Assembly (NCBI RefSeq): GCF_000380965.1 | Contig: NZ_KB905573.1 | Coordinates: forward strand, 1-64,000 | Direction of reading: 5' to 3' | DNA: 64,000 bases | Source: Paenibacillus ginsengihumi DSM 21568 | Lineage (GTDB): Bacteria > Bacillota > Bacilli > Paenibacillales > NBRC-103111 | Shown: piece by piece, positions 1 to 8,534 of the stretch | Layout of the letters: each line of letters opens with the position of its first letter | How positions within the stretch are numbered: the stretch's first letter is position 1 | Notes under the pieces: model-generated | Seen by the model: only the letters and a program-made list of their open reading frames with translations | Database searches by the model: none | What the model was told of the DNA's origin: nothing | Made by a program: the position numbers and the translations under genes

Positions 1-799
1 AACGCCTGTCAAGGAGACCGCTTGACAGGCTTACGTTAGAGGGTTGGGCCCGGAGGCAAAGGATAGGGATAAGAAGGAAAGATCCGCGTTTTCGATCTTG
101 CACAGGGAAACAATTTTCCCCTACGTGCGAAATAAGTTTACGGGTAGTTCCTTTTGACGAATAGGTTACCTTGTGGTTTCAACCCACGGATAGCAGTGTG
201 CCGACCGTCGCTCACATTTTGCCTCCGTGCCGAGCTCCTTTAGCGCACGTAAATTTTAAAAATGAAAATCCAGGTCTCACCTATGTGCTCAAAATGTGGA
301 GCTTGACATTTACGTTCATAGCAGATCGAACAAAAACCTTATTCGACCTGCTGTAGGTAGAAACGGGCGATTTCGCCCTGGATAAGCACGAAAATCAGTC
401 TTATTTTGGCGTTTTACTGATTTTCTTCAGGGATAAGATCGAATTTCGAGCTTATTCAAGCAGTTCCTCCATAGGAAGGCCGCTTGACAGCTAGCCTCCG
501 CGAGAGCAACTGCTGAACCCCCTCCTAAAAGCAGGCAATATCGAAGTTTCGGAAGTGCCGCCGCAATTTTCCTGCGAAGCTTGCGAAGGAGAGAGGTACC
601 CGGAGGGGGGCATGGATATGAATTCGGGCCATAGGCTTTGCATCCAACGTATGGGTTTGCACGATTAAGGACTTAGGCGAGGTTTTTCTTATCCGCCTGT
701 GAAACCTTTTGTACTTTGCCGTCGTCCATAAATGACAAGGCCGTTTATCACGAGAGACAACCGGCGACAATAAATTTGGATCGAAAGAAGGGTGTGGCC
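1..799. other. Intergenic region with hairpins, no supported gene
   Basis: No convincing coding sequence. Positions 4-30 hold a perfect hairpin, GCCTGTCAAG and its complement around a six-to-seven base loop, possibly the end of a transcription unit that lies outside the window. Around 391-427 a second inverted repeat pairs AAAATCAGT with ACTGATTTT. Positions 645-692 resemble a stretch near the right end of the window (63939-63985). The small open frames here lack ribosome binding sites and recognisable protein character. Confidence 0.5.
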
Positions 800-2266
800 G
801 TGTTGAGACATAAGCTTTTTGTCATATGTTCGATGGTGCTAATTGCCGTTATGCTGTCAGGCTGCTTTGGCGCTACCGGAGGTGGAGCGCCTGCGCTGCC
901 GAATGAATCGGCGGGACAGGCCGATCCCGGAGGAGTAGCCAGCAATCCGGGCGCGGGCAGCCCGTCCGGCGAAGAGGGCGGGTCAGACGCCGCCAATCAA
1001 CCCGGCGAAGGCGGGTCAGACGCCGCCAATCAACCCGGCGAAGAGGGCGGGACGGACGCCGCTGATCCGCCCGGCAAAGGCGCGTCAGGAGGCGCGGAGG
1101 CGCCCGGCGAAGGTGCTGCAACCGGCCCTGAGGCGCCCGGAAGCAAGCCGGACCCGGTCATGGAGCAGCTGCGGAAGCTGACGCTCGACGAGAAGATCGG
1201 GCAGCTGGTGCTGGTCGGGATGGACGGGACCGAGCCGAACGAGCAGACGAAGGAACTGATCCAAACGTACCATGTCGGCGGGTTTATTTTTTTTAAGCCG
1301 AATATTCAAAATGCGCAGCAGGCGGTCGAGCTGTTTAACGCCCTGAAGACGTTGAATGCCGCTCATCATTCGGTGCCGCTGTTTATGAGCGTCGATGAGG
1401 AGGGCGGCCGTGTCAGCCGATTGCCGAACTCGCTTGTCAAGCTTCCTGCCGGGGCGGAGATCGGCAAGGCGAACGACCCGGATTTTGCGCGGGAGCTCGG
1501 CGAGACGCTCGGAGAGGAACTGAAGGCGTTCGGGCTCAACGTCGATTTTGCGCCGGTGCTGGATGTGAACAGCAACCCGGACAATCCCGTCATCGGGGAC
1601 CGATCGTTCGGCAGCGATGCGGGTGCCGTCAGCCGGCTTGGCGTGCCGCTGATGAAGGGGCTGCAGACCGGCGGTGTCATTTCCGTCGTCAAGCATTTTC
1701 CCGGTCATGGGGATACGTCGGTCGATTCCCATCTGGGGCTGCCGGTCGTTAACCACGATCTGAACCGGCTGCGGAAGATAGAGCTCGTACCGTTCGCCGA
1801 TGCGGTGCGGGAAGGTACCGATATGGTCATGGTGGCGCACATTTTGCTGCCCAAGCTGGATCCCGACCATCCGGCGTCGTTCTCCAAAAGGGCAATCACC
1901 GATCTGCTGCGCGGAGAGCTCGGTTATGACGGCGTCGTCATTACCGACGACATGACGATGGGAGCGGTCGTCAACCACTACGACATCGGCCAAGCGTCGG
2001 TGGAGGCGATCAAGGCGGGCGGCAGCATCGTGCTGGTCGGACACGAATACGACAAGCAGACGAAGGTGCTTCAGGCCTTGAAAGCGGCCGCAGCGAGCGG
2101 CGAGCTCTCGCAGGAGGAAATCGACGATCGCGTATACGGAATTTTAGCGCTCAAGCGAAAATACAAGCTGACGGATGAAGAAGCTTCGAAAGTGGACGTA
2201 GAGCGGCTCAACCGGTCGATGAACGAGGTGTTGGAGCGTTATATGCCGCAGCAGGCCGCCGGATAA
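800..2266 (+). CDS. Glycoside hydrolase family 3 lipoprotein, NagZ-like beta-N-acetylhexosaminidase
   Basis: Predicted secreted, lipid-anchored hydrolase of 488 residues. GH3 NagZ-type enzymes remove N-acetylglucosamine from muropeptides or chitin oligomers. The GTG at 800 is chosen because GAAGGG lies 8 bases upstream and the next residues form a lipoprotein signal ending in LSGC (Cys about residue 22). A Gly/Glu/Pro-rich linker of three near-identical repeats follows. The catalytic domain carries the NagZ signature KHFPGHGDTSVDSH at about residues 298-311, which holds the catalytic His, and the ITDDMTMG segment with Asp 383-384, where the nucleophile is expected. Length and order fit Bacillus NagZ (YbbD) without its C-terminal domain. 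The substrate cannot be told from sequence. Confidence 0.9.
   Translation: MLRHKLFVICSMVLIAVMLSGCFGATGGGAPALPNESAGQADPGGVASNPGAGSPSGEEGGSDAANQPGEGGSDAANQPGEEGGTDAADPPGKGASGGAEAPGEGAATGPEAPGSKPDPVMEQLRKLTLDEKIGQLVLVGMDGTEPNEQTKELIQTYHVGGFIFFKPNIQNAQQAVELFNALKTLNAAHHSVPLFMSVDEEGGRVSRLPNSLVKLPAGAEIGKANDPDFARELGETLGEELKAFGLNVDFAPVLDVNSNPDNPVIGDRSFGSDAGAVSRLGVPLMKGLQTGGVISVVKHFPGHGDTSVDSHLGLPVVNHDLNRLRKIELVPFADAVREGTDMVMVAHILLPKLDPDHPASFSKRAITDLLRGELGYDGVVITDDMTMGAVVNHYDIGQASVEAIKAGGSIVLVGHEYDKQTKVLQALKAAAASGELSQEEIDDRVYGILALKRKYKLTDEEASKVDVERLNRSMNEVLERYMPQQAAG
971..1075 (+). repeat. Three tandem 33-36 bp repeats in the GH3 linker
   Basis: Units at 971-1006, 1007-1039 and 1040-1075 encode variants of GEEGGSDAANQP. 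The first two are nearly identical in DNA, so the linker has probably grown by slippage or unequal crossing-over. It is likely a flexible spacer between the membrane anchor and the catalytic domain. Confidence 0.85.
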
Positions 2267-2419
2267 GGCGGTCTGTTTGCCCTGCGCGCCGGGCGTCGGC
2301 GCCATCTCTGCGGTGTAAATTCGGATCGGCGTCGGCCGGCGGAGGGGCTCGCAACTTCCTATCCCCAATGTGCGTCTAATGGATATTGCTTGCATACTGG
2401 GAAGAGAGAAGGAATAACG

Positions 2420-4264
2420 ATGCATCATAGGAAACGATCGCAACGAGTAGGCCGGACCGGCCGCATCCGCCGCGGTTGGCTAAGCAGGTTGTGCACTGCG
2501 GCGTTCGCTGCCGCGCTTGCGGCCAGTTTGCTGCCGGTGCAGCAGGCGAAAGCTGCAGGCTCGCTAGCGATGCAGTTTGCGGGAGCGGCAGGTTCGCTGC
2601 CGGAACAGCCATCAGGAACCGCAGGCTCGCTGCCGGTACAGCCGGCGGGAGCGGCAAGCCCGTCCGGGGCACACCGTATCGGCGACGATGTCGGGGACGT
2701 GCTGGCAACGGATATCCGGGCCTATGTCCGCAACACTCCGATTCGCTCGATGAATATTGACGGATATACGGCTATCGTCGTCGAGGATTTGCGCGATTAC
2801 GGCTTTGACGTCGCCTGGACGCCCGCCGAGCGCAAGGTGGCGATCTATAACCGTCCGTCTAAAAAGGTGCAGGCGCCCGCCGTTGAAGAAGCATCATCGC
2901 TTCCGGTAGGAACGAAGCTGAGCGACGTGCTCCATACCGATATCAAGACGTACTACGAGGGCCGCGAGATTCCGTCGTACAATTTGGACGGACGAACGGC
3001 CATCCGGCTGAACGATCTGGACCGGATGGGGCTTGTCGAATGGAACGAGGAAGCGAAAACGATCTCCTTCACGCCGGCGGCCGACGAATCGCCCGAATCC
3101 CCTCCGATGGAGCAGGCGCCGCTCGTAGTGCGCGAGACGAATACGGTGGAGATTAGCGGCATCGCGATCGGAGCCCAGTCTGTAGAGTACGAGGGCCGGA
3201 AGATCGGGACGGTCGTGAACGGCGTCCCGATGATCTCGCTCGCTTTTATGGGAGAAGCTCTCGGCTATCGCCGCGACGGATTGGCCGCTGGCTGCGGCAA
3301 GGTATCGCTATGTTTGGACAATGGCACCTACGGCATGCTCACGTATGTGTCGAACGCGGCGGCTTATCCCGAACATCCGTTGGACGTGTTATTGTATTGG
3401 ATGGGCGGGGAGAAGGGGAAATCATCCGTGAAAGCCGTGCCTGCGGGGGGCGGAGCTTCCGACGTGTATGTCAGCGAACGCGACCTGAAGTGGCTGTTCG
3501 GCTATCAATCGCAGTGGGACCCGCAGACGGGGCGGCTCGACATCCGGTATGTGGACTATCGCGTCGACGATTACGGTCTTCCGTCCGATGTTCGCAATTA
3601 TTTTTATGCGGTGAAAGCAGTCGGTTATATGCGCGGCTCCGGCGATGTCCTGCCTTCCCTTATCGTTAGGGACTGGAAGGGAGGCCCCGGGGGCGCGGTG
3701 AGCTCGATGGCGCTTGTCGGCGAGCCCGGCACTTATGAATACGGCGGCAAGCCCGGATTGTCCAAATACGGGTTCGAGTCGGATCTCGAGCTTGATACGG
3801 GATCCTATGCCTACGACGTCGGATTGCAGGTCGGACTGCGCAAGCTGTACAGCTCGACGCTGGACATCCGGCTGACGCCGGAAACGGCCGAGCCGGTCAT
3901 CGCTTATCCCGATATGACGAGTTTCGGGGAGATCAGCCGCATCCGTTTCGACCAGCCGGTTCAAGGCTATATTGCGACGAATGAGAAGCAGGTTGCTTTT
4001 GCCGGGACTGTGGAAAAACAGGTTGGCACAGGACTGACGGTTGTCGTGGAACGCGAGGTATACGGCGGCGGCTTTGAGACGCTGAAGCAGTTCAAGGTAC
4101 CCTTTGCGGATGGACGCTTTTCGTTTGCCGTCGATACGCTGGACGATCCGCGTTATTTGACGAAGGTGACAGTCAAAGGCACGGTAACTAATCCGCGCTT
4201 GACGTATGACAAGGATGTCGCCCGGTTTTATTTGAAGCGGAGCGACAGCGGTCAGCGCAAGTAA
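2420..4264 (+). CDS. Secreted protein with two stalk-type (copper amine oxidase N-like) repeats
   Basis: Secreted protein of 614 residues with a basic N-terminus, a hydrophobic signal segment and a likely AKA cleavage site. The ATG at 2420 follows GAAGGAA with good spacing; a TTG 30 bases earlier is less likely. A low-complexity Ala/Gly/Ser stretch of AAGSLP-type repeats comes next. Two related modules follow, beginning DVLATDIRAYV and DVLHTDIKTYY, each ending in a VxWxxxxKxxxI-like strand. These resemble the stalk or copper amine oxidase N-terminal-like modules common in secreted Paenibacillus proteins. The remaining 400 residues are beta-rich and unrecognised. A cell-envelope or extracellular structural role is inferred; no catalytic motif is visible. 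Confidence 0.65.
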   Translation: MHHRKRSQRVGRTGRIRRGWLSRLCTAAFAAALAASLLPVQQAKAAGSLAMQFAGAAGSLPEQPSGTAGSLPVQPAGAASPSGAHRIGDDVGDVLATDIRAYVRNTPIRSMNIDGYTAIVVEDLRDYGFDVAWTPAERKVAIYNRPSKKVQAPAVEEASSLPVGTKLSDVLHTDIKTYYEGREIPSYNLDGRTAIRLNDLDRMGLVEWNEEAKTISFTPAADESPESPPMEQAPLVVRETNTVEISGIAIGAQSVEYEGRKIGTVVNGVPMISLAFMGEALGYRRDGLAAGCGKVSLCLDNGTYGMLTYVSNAAAYPEHPLDVLLYWMGGEKGKSSVKAVPAGGGASDVYVSERDLKWLFGYQSQWDPQTGRLDIRYVDYRVDDYGLPSDVRNYFYAVKAVGYMRGSGDVLPSLIVRDWKGGPGGAVSSMALVGEPGTYEYGGKPGLSKYGFESDLELDTGSYAYDVGLQVGLRKLYSSTLDIRLTPETAEPVIAYPDMTSFGEISRIRFDQPVQGYIATNEKQVAFAGTVEKQVGTGLTVVVEREVYGGGFETLKQFKVPFADGRFSFAVDTLDDPRYLTKVTVKGTVTNPRLTYDKDVARFYLKRSDSGQRK

Positions 4265-4279
4265 AGGAGGTCTGCCGGA

Positions 4280-4924
4280 ATGGTTCAACCGCCCTTCATC
4301 GGCATATACCTTGCCGCAGGCTTCAGCCGGCGCATGGGGACGAACAAGCTGGCGCTGCCGCTCGGCGATTCGACGCTGGGCAGCAGTGCGCTCGGGCAGG
4401 CGCTGCGCTCGCGGCTGCAGCATGTCGCGATCGTCACAAGGCCGGAGGACGGCATGGAATGGCTGGACGCTTCCTTTCATGACGAGGCTTGGGCCGGCAG
4501 GTGGTCGCGCGTTGTTTGCGAAAATGCTTTCGAAGGCCAATCCCGGTCGCTCATCAGCGGCCTGAAGGCTTGCGAGACCAGGCAGGCCGGTGCAGCCGTC
4601 GTGCTGCTGGCCGATCAGCCGTTCGTGACGAAGCGGGTGATCGACGAGCTGGTCGGCCGGTTTCTCGCTGCCCTGCAAGAGGGGCGTCCCTGCGCTTATG
4701 TGGCGGCAGCCTATCAAGGCGTGACGATGCCGCCTTTGCTGCTGGCGCGCGAGCTTTTTCCCGAGCTGATGCGTCTGGAAGGGGACCAGGGGGCGCGCGG
4801 ATTCATCCGCAGCGGCAAAGCGGGGGAGGGGGACATCGTGGAATACGAGGAGCCGTCGTTGTTTTGCGATATCGATACGATGGAGGATTACCATTCTGCG
4901 CTTCGAATGGTATCTGAAGGTTAA
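4280..4924 (+). CDS. MobA/MocA-like nucleotidyltransferase
   Basis: Cytoplasmic NTP-transferase of 214 residues. The N-terminal LAAGFSRRMGTNK matches the nucleotide-binding LAAGxSxRMGxxK signature. LLADQPF is the metal and nucleotide loop, and GDQGAR near residue 170 is typical of MocA/PucB-type proteins, which transfer CMP or GMP to molybdopterin. AAAGGAGG lies 7 bases before the ATG at 4280, only 15 bases after the preceding gene, so the two are probably cotranscribed. No molybdoenzyme lies in the window, so the molybdopterin role rests on family alone. Confidence 0.8.
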   Translation: MVQPPFIGIYLAAGFSRRMGTNKLALPLGDSTLGSSALGQALRSRLQHVAIVTRPEDGMEWLDASFHDEAWAGRWSRVVCENAFEGQSRSLISGLKACETRQAGAAVVLLADQPFVTKRVIDELVGRFLAALQEGRPCAYVAAAYQGVTMPPLLLARELFPELMRLEGDQGARGFIRSGKAGEGDIVEYEEPSLFCDIDTMEDYHSALRMVSEG

Positions 4925-4926
4925 GA

Positions 4927-4978
4927 CAAACCATCCCGAACGCCGTCGCTGCTTAGGCGGGGGATGGTTTGATTTTTC
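4927..4978 (+). terminator. Intrinsic terminator after the MocA-like gene
   Basis: A perfect 11-bp stem, CAAACCATCCC at 4927-4937 with its complement at 4961-4971, is followed by ATTTTT. It ends the rightward transcription unit. Confidence 0.85.
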
Positions 4979-5100
4979 CAGGCGCTTTGCTGGCAGGATC
5001 GGCGTTTCGCTATACGTCGATGCTTCATTGCATGACTGAGTTTCACAAAATGCCGGCATTTCCGCTGCATGACGATGGATCGCTTTAAGCGGACATTTCG

Positions 5101-5592
5101 CTACATGCTCAACGCTTGGTTCGCATTTTTCACATCGCCGGCCAAAAGCTGCTCCAAATGATAAGAAGGGTACAATCCGCGTTCAAGCATGAAATAAAAT
5201 ACTTTGCCGTGCAGGGCAATCGCCTCATTCAGATGCCTCTGGAACGTTTCCCTGAGCTGGGGCGTCGCGGTTTCCGTAATCGCAATCGCATAGTTGCGAA
5301 CCGCCGTTTTGGCGAAGCCGAGCAAATGCCCGGCATAAAAGGCGGTCAAATCGCCTTCCGCACCTTTTCTCGTTGCCATAGGCGCTTGGGGATAAAACTG
5401 CAGCAAATCCTTTAAGTTGTGCTCCAGGCTTTGAATCGCTTCGGCGTACAGCGCTTTTAGCTGCGGGTCCCTCACATCGCCGATGTGCATTTTGAAAGCC
5501 ATCAGATGATTAGCTTGAAATGCTGTCAATTCATGCATTTCCAGCGTTTCGTGCCACGCCAGATGAGCGGGATGCCCTTTCTTGGAAGACAA
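5101..5592 (-). CDS. CotF-like spore coat family protein
   Basis: 163-residue, helix-rich protein with the pattern HETLEMHELTAFQANHLMAFK near its start, followed by alternating amphipathic helices. This fits the CotF/DUF2383-like group of ferritin-like spore coat proteins. The TTG at 5592 is chosen because AAAAAGGAGG sits 8 bases upstream; longer readings of the frame lack a ribosome site and are low in protein character. It faces the MocA-like gene and shares no operon. A coat function is inferred from family resemblance only. Confidence 0.65.
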   Translation of the reverse strand: MSSKKGHPAHLAWHETLEMHELTAFQANHLMAFKMHIGDVRDPQLKALYAEAIQSLEHNLKDLLQFYPQAPMATRKGAEGDLTAFYAGHLLGFAKTAVRNYAIAITETATPQLRETFQRHLNEAIALHGKVFYFMLERGLYPSYHLEQLLAGDVKNANQALSM

Positions 5593-5802
5593 TGCAGATA
5601 CCTCCTTTTTATCGATGCCATACCATATGCTGTAAACGCCCAGAAGGGAATTTGTCTGACCCGGTTCCTGCACCGATTCGATCCTATCGCTGCAGTCGAG
5701 GCTGTCTGAAGAAAGCAGACTGCTGCTGCTGGGCCGTGCATCGTGCAGGACACATTCTGTTGAAAGATGCGGAGCGTCTTCAGGCCCGAATCGCGTCCGC
5801 AT

Positions 5803-6014
5803 TGAATATTCGCGAAATAAAGCCCTGCGAAGGTGTTATGAAGCCGAAAATGGGCGCGCGGAGGGAAATAGCGCCGTGCGAAGGCGTTATTTCGCAAGCC
5901 GGCCCGATTGTAAGCGCTTGACATATGAATATTCGCGAAATAAGGCCCCGTGAAGGCGTTAAGAAGCCGAAATGGACGCGCGGAGGGAAATAGCGCCGTG
6001 CGAAGGCTTTATTC
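5803..6014. repeat. Two direct copies of an about 88-bp sequence
   Basis: Copy 1 (5803-5893) and copy 2 (5926-6014) both start TGAATATTCGCGAAATAA and contain GCGCGGAGGGAAATAGCGCC. They differ by a few substitutions and are separated by about 32 bases. They lie upstream of the CotF-like gene, read leftwards. No open frame spans them. Confidence 0.85.
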
Positions 6015-6052
6015 TCTCATGCGCTCGATTTTCCTTGGCTCACCTATCGCCA

Positions 6053-6131
6053 TTTTGCGGTCGTCATGCTTCGGTAAAGAAGCGAGTGGCGGATTTGCGG
6101 TCGTCATACTATAGGTAAAGAAGCGAGCGGC
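6053..6131. repeat. Two direct copies of an about 38-bp sequence
   Basis: TTTGCGGTCGTCAT followed by GGTAAAGAAGCGAG occurs at about 6053-6090 and again at 6093-6131, with a few changes in the middle. The rest of 5593-6477 has no gene I can support. Confidence 0.8.
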
Positions 6132-6477
6132 CGATCTAGATGCAGTTTGTCTTCGGCTGTCTGCACGGGCAGCCGACGCTTGTCCGCCCCGGTCGCTCTT
6201 CACCGGATGGGGGCGAGTGCGCTAGGAAACGCTTCGCTCGCCCCAGCCGCCTTTTCGGAGATGGATGCCAGGTAGCGCCGCCCTGCTCGCACTTCAGCAA
6301 TGGAAGGCGGGAACGGCGGTCGCCCCGTCACCCTGTGCACACCTACTGCCAGATATACTTCGGCGACAGCCCAGATCGCCCCCCCTCCCGAGCGGCCCTT
6401 CGAAAAACAGCAGGCGGCACCCAGCAGCGCCGATGTCCCCCGGCAGCGCCGATCGTCGGACTGCGCGCCATGGCCGC

Positions 6478-7257
6478 TTACTTCGCATACTGCTTGCGGA
6501 ATTGGAGAGGGGAAAGCCCCTCTTTTTTGCGGAAGCAGCTGGAAAAGTAAGGCGTATGATGAAAGCCGACATGCTCCGCAATGCGGGCGATCGGCCATTC
6601 CGTCTTGATCAGCAGCAGCTTGGCTTGATCCAGGCGGTACTGATGAAGATATTCCATCGGCGTGCAGCGGTAAACCTCCTGCATGCAGCGGGTAATATAG
6701 TTCGGATGAAAATGCAGCGCCTCGGCCAGCTTGCGGTTGCTCAGATCGGATTGAAAGTGTCTTTTAATGTATGCCTCCGTTCTTTCCGCAAGACGCTGCG
6801 CCGGCGAATCCCGCTCCGCATCCTCCACCCACTTCAGCAAATCGGCGAACAACTGCTGCTCCTCCCAGAACGCAACGCTCCGCAGCACGGTCGACAGCTC
6901 CATCAGGCGGCGGATCAGATCGCAAGCCAGCTCCGGCGAGGGCAAAGACGCATACTTGGGCAGCACGATGCGATATGGAGCTGCGCGCCGTTCCCTGGCT
7001 TGAACCGGCAGCGAAGCAGGACGGGCTTCGACTTCCTCCCATTCGCCGGCGGCCTGAAAATGCAGCCAATAAAAACGGGTCGTTGCCTCGCAGGCCTGGA
7101 CCGCATAATGAGAACCATCCGGCCGCAAAATGAGCGCTTGCCCCGGGGAAACCTCCCATTGCCGCCCGTTTTCCCCGATATACAGCTTGCCGCAATCGAC
7201 GAGAATGAGATCGAAAAAGCCGATTTGCTTGCGGTCCGGATGCTGTTCGCCGGGCAT
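6478..7257 (-). CDS. AraC-family transcriptional regulator
   Basis: Cytoplasmic DNA-binding regulator with an N-terminal cupin-like sensing half (GKLYIGE, SPGQALILRPDGSHY) and two C-terminal helix-turn-helix motifs, the second ending in the AraC signature HTPYFSSCFRKKEGLSPLQF. The first ATG in frame is at 7257 but it has no ribosome site. Upstream in the same frame the reading continues as plausible family sequence (LSPPLPYYVECGQATY) to 7350, where AAAGGAGGG (7353-7345) stands 6 bases before an ATC codon at 7338. The true start may therefore be non-AUG at 7338, or the 5' end carries a small error or mutation. No target operon adjoins it. Confidence 0.85.
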   Translation of the reverse strand: MPGEQHPDRKQIGFFDLILVDCGKLYIGENGRQWEVSPGQALILRPDGSHYAVQACEATTRFYWLHFQAAGEWEEVEARPASLPVQARERRAAPYRIVLPKYASLPSPELACDLIRRLMELSTVLRSVAFWEEQQLFADLLKWVEDAERDSPAQRLAERTEAYIKRHFQSDLSNRKLAEALHFHPNYITRCMQEVYRCTPMEYLHQYRLDQAKLLLIKTEWPIARIAEHVGFHHTPYFSSCFRKKEGLSPLQFRKQYAK

Positions 7258-7682
7258 ATAAGTCGCTTGGCCGCATTCGACGTAATAGGGCAGCGGAGGA
7301 GAAAGAAAGGACAGGTGCGTGGAACCGGTACCGACGATACAAGACCCTCCTTTCGTGTGAGATCGTCATGATCGAATCCTGGACGAGTCGGCGATATCCG
7401 TGGCATGGAGCGGCGGGACAAAGGGTATTTTGACCGGCATCGGATCGGGATCGCCGGTCATCAGACAGTAATTGACCGGGCTTTTCCTTTATATTAAGCG
7501 ATAGCCTTTGAAGACGAAAGGGGGAGATTGCCATCATCCTTGAAAATCCGGTTAGAGCAAAAAAAGAGAGTCATTTCGCGTAAAGTATGGTAAGATATTC
7601 CGAAAAATGAAGTGCCGCATCGTTTCCAATACCCGAGAAGGACGTGCTAGTGCGGCGAGGCGAGGGAGAGGGAGGAAACCCG

Positions 7683-8474
7683 ATGGAAAGAAAAAACACA
7701 TTCAACGAGGTGGCCAAAGAATACGACCGGTACAGGCCGGATTATCCGGATGAGCTGTTCGCCGATATTGCGGAATACGCGGGGTTGCGGCCAGACTCGG
7801 ACCTTCTGGAGATTGGATGCGGAACAGGGCAGGCGACGAAAGGCTTTGTGCAGCGGGGGTTCGACCGGCTGACCTGCATCGAGCTCGGAGAACAGCTCGC
7901 TGCACTGACCAGGGAAAAATTCAAAGAAAGGCCGAACGTGCAAGTCATCCACTCCTCGTTCGAAGCCTGGTCGAGCGACAAACGCTTCGATGCCGCCGTC
8001 TCCGGAACGGCGTTTCATTTTATTGAGCCTCAAAGCTCAGGCTATCGCAAAGTGCACGAACTGCTGCGGGAAGGGGGGAGCATCGCCTTGTTCTGGACGG
8101 TGCATGTGGCGTCGGGCGATCCGGTGTTTCAACACATTCGGGACTGCTACAAGCGGCATGCGCCGCAATTGGACGATTCCCGCAAGCCGACGGTAGAGCA
8201 GGTGATCGAAGACAGGACCCGGCTGACATTGGCGGACGGCCTCTTTGAAGATCTGAGCGTCAGGCAGTATCGCTGGAATGACGCTTATTCCGCAGACGAA
8301 TACGCGGCGCTGCTGAACACGAACTCCCGGCACCGCCTGCTCCTCGATGCGGCCAAAGCTTCGCTGCTGGGCGAGATTCGCCGGACGATCGAGGACCACG
8401 GAGGAAGTGTGATCAAGCCGCAGGCGGCCGTATTGTTTCTGGCCCGAAAAAAGCCGCTTGCAGCGAACAGATGA
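7683..8474 (+). CDS. Class I SAM-dependent methyltransferase
   Basis: 263-residue cytoplasmic methyltransferase. The SAM-binding motif I LLEIGCGTGQATKGF lies near residue 45, followed by a Rossmann-like order of strands (CIELGEQLAAL as the acidic loop, FDAAVSGTAFHFIEP as motif post-I). The ATG at 7683 follows GGGAGGAAA; an upstream frame extension has no such site. The substrate is unknown. It is convergent with the large AraC regulator and appears to be a single-gene unit. Confidence 0.85.
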   Translation: MERKNTFNEVAKEYDRYRPDYPDELFADIAEYAGLRPDSDLLEIGCGTGQATKGFVQRGFDRLTCIELGEQLAALTREKFKERPNVQVIHSSFEAWSSDKRFDAAVSGTAFHFIEPQSSGYRKVHELLREGGSIALFWTVHVASGDPVFQHIRDCYKRHAPQLDDSRKPTVEQVIEDRTRLTLADGLFEDLSVRQYRWNDAYSADEYAALLNTNSRHRLLLDAAKASLLGEIRRTIEDHGGSVIKPQAAVLFLARKKPLAANR

Positions 8475-8534
8475 GGAGCGGATTCATCACTCGAATCAGG
8501 AGACGGGCCTTCATCGACCCGAATCGGGAGACGA

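Noticed and set aside
171-356. 61-codon ORF near the left end
   Set aside because: No ribosome site, no recognisable features, and the stretch is bounded by hairpins.
3422-5059. 545-codon frame opposite the stalk-domain and MocA-like genes
   Set aside because: It crosses two well-supported genes and a terminator, with Arg/Gln/Pro-rich shadow composition.
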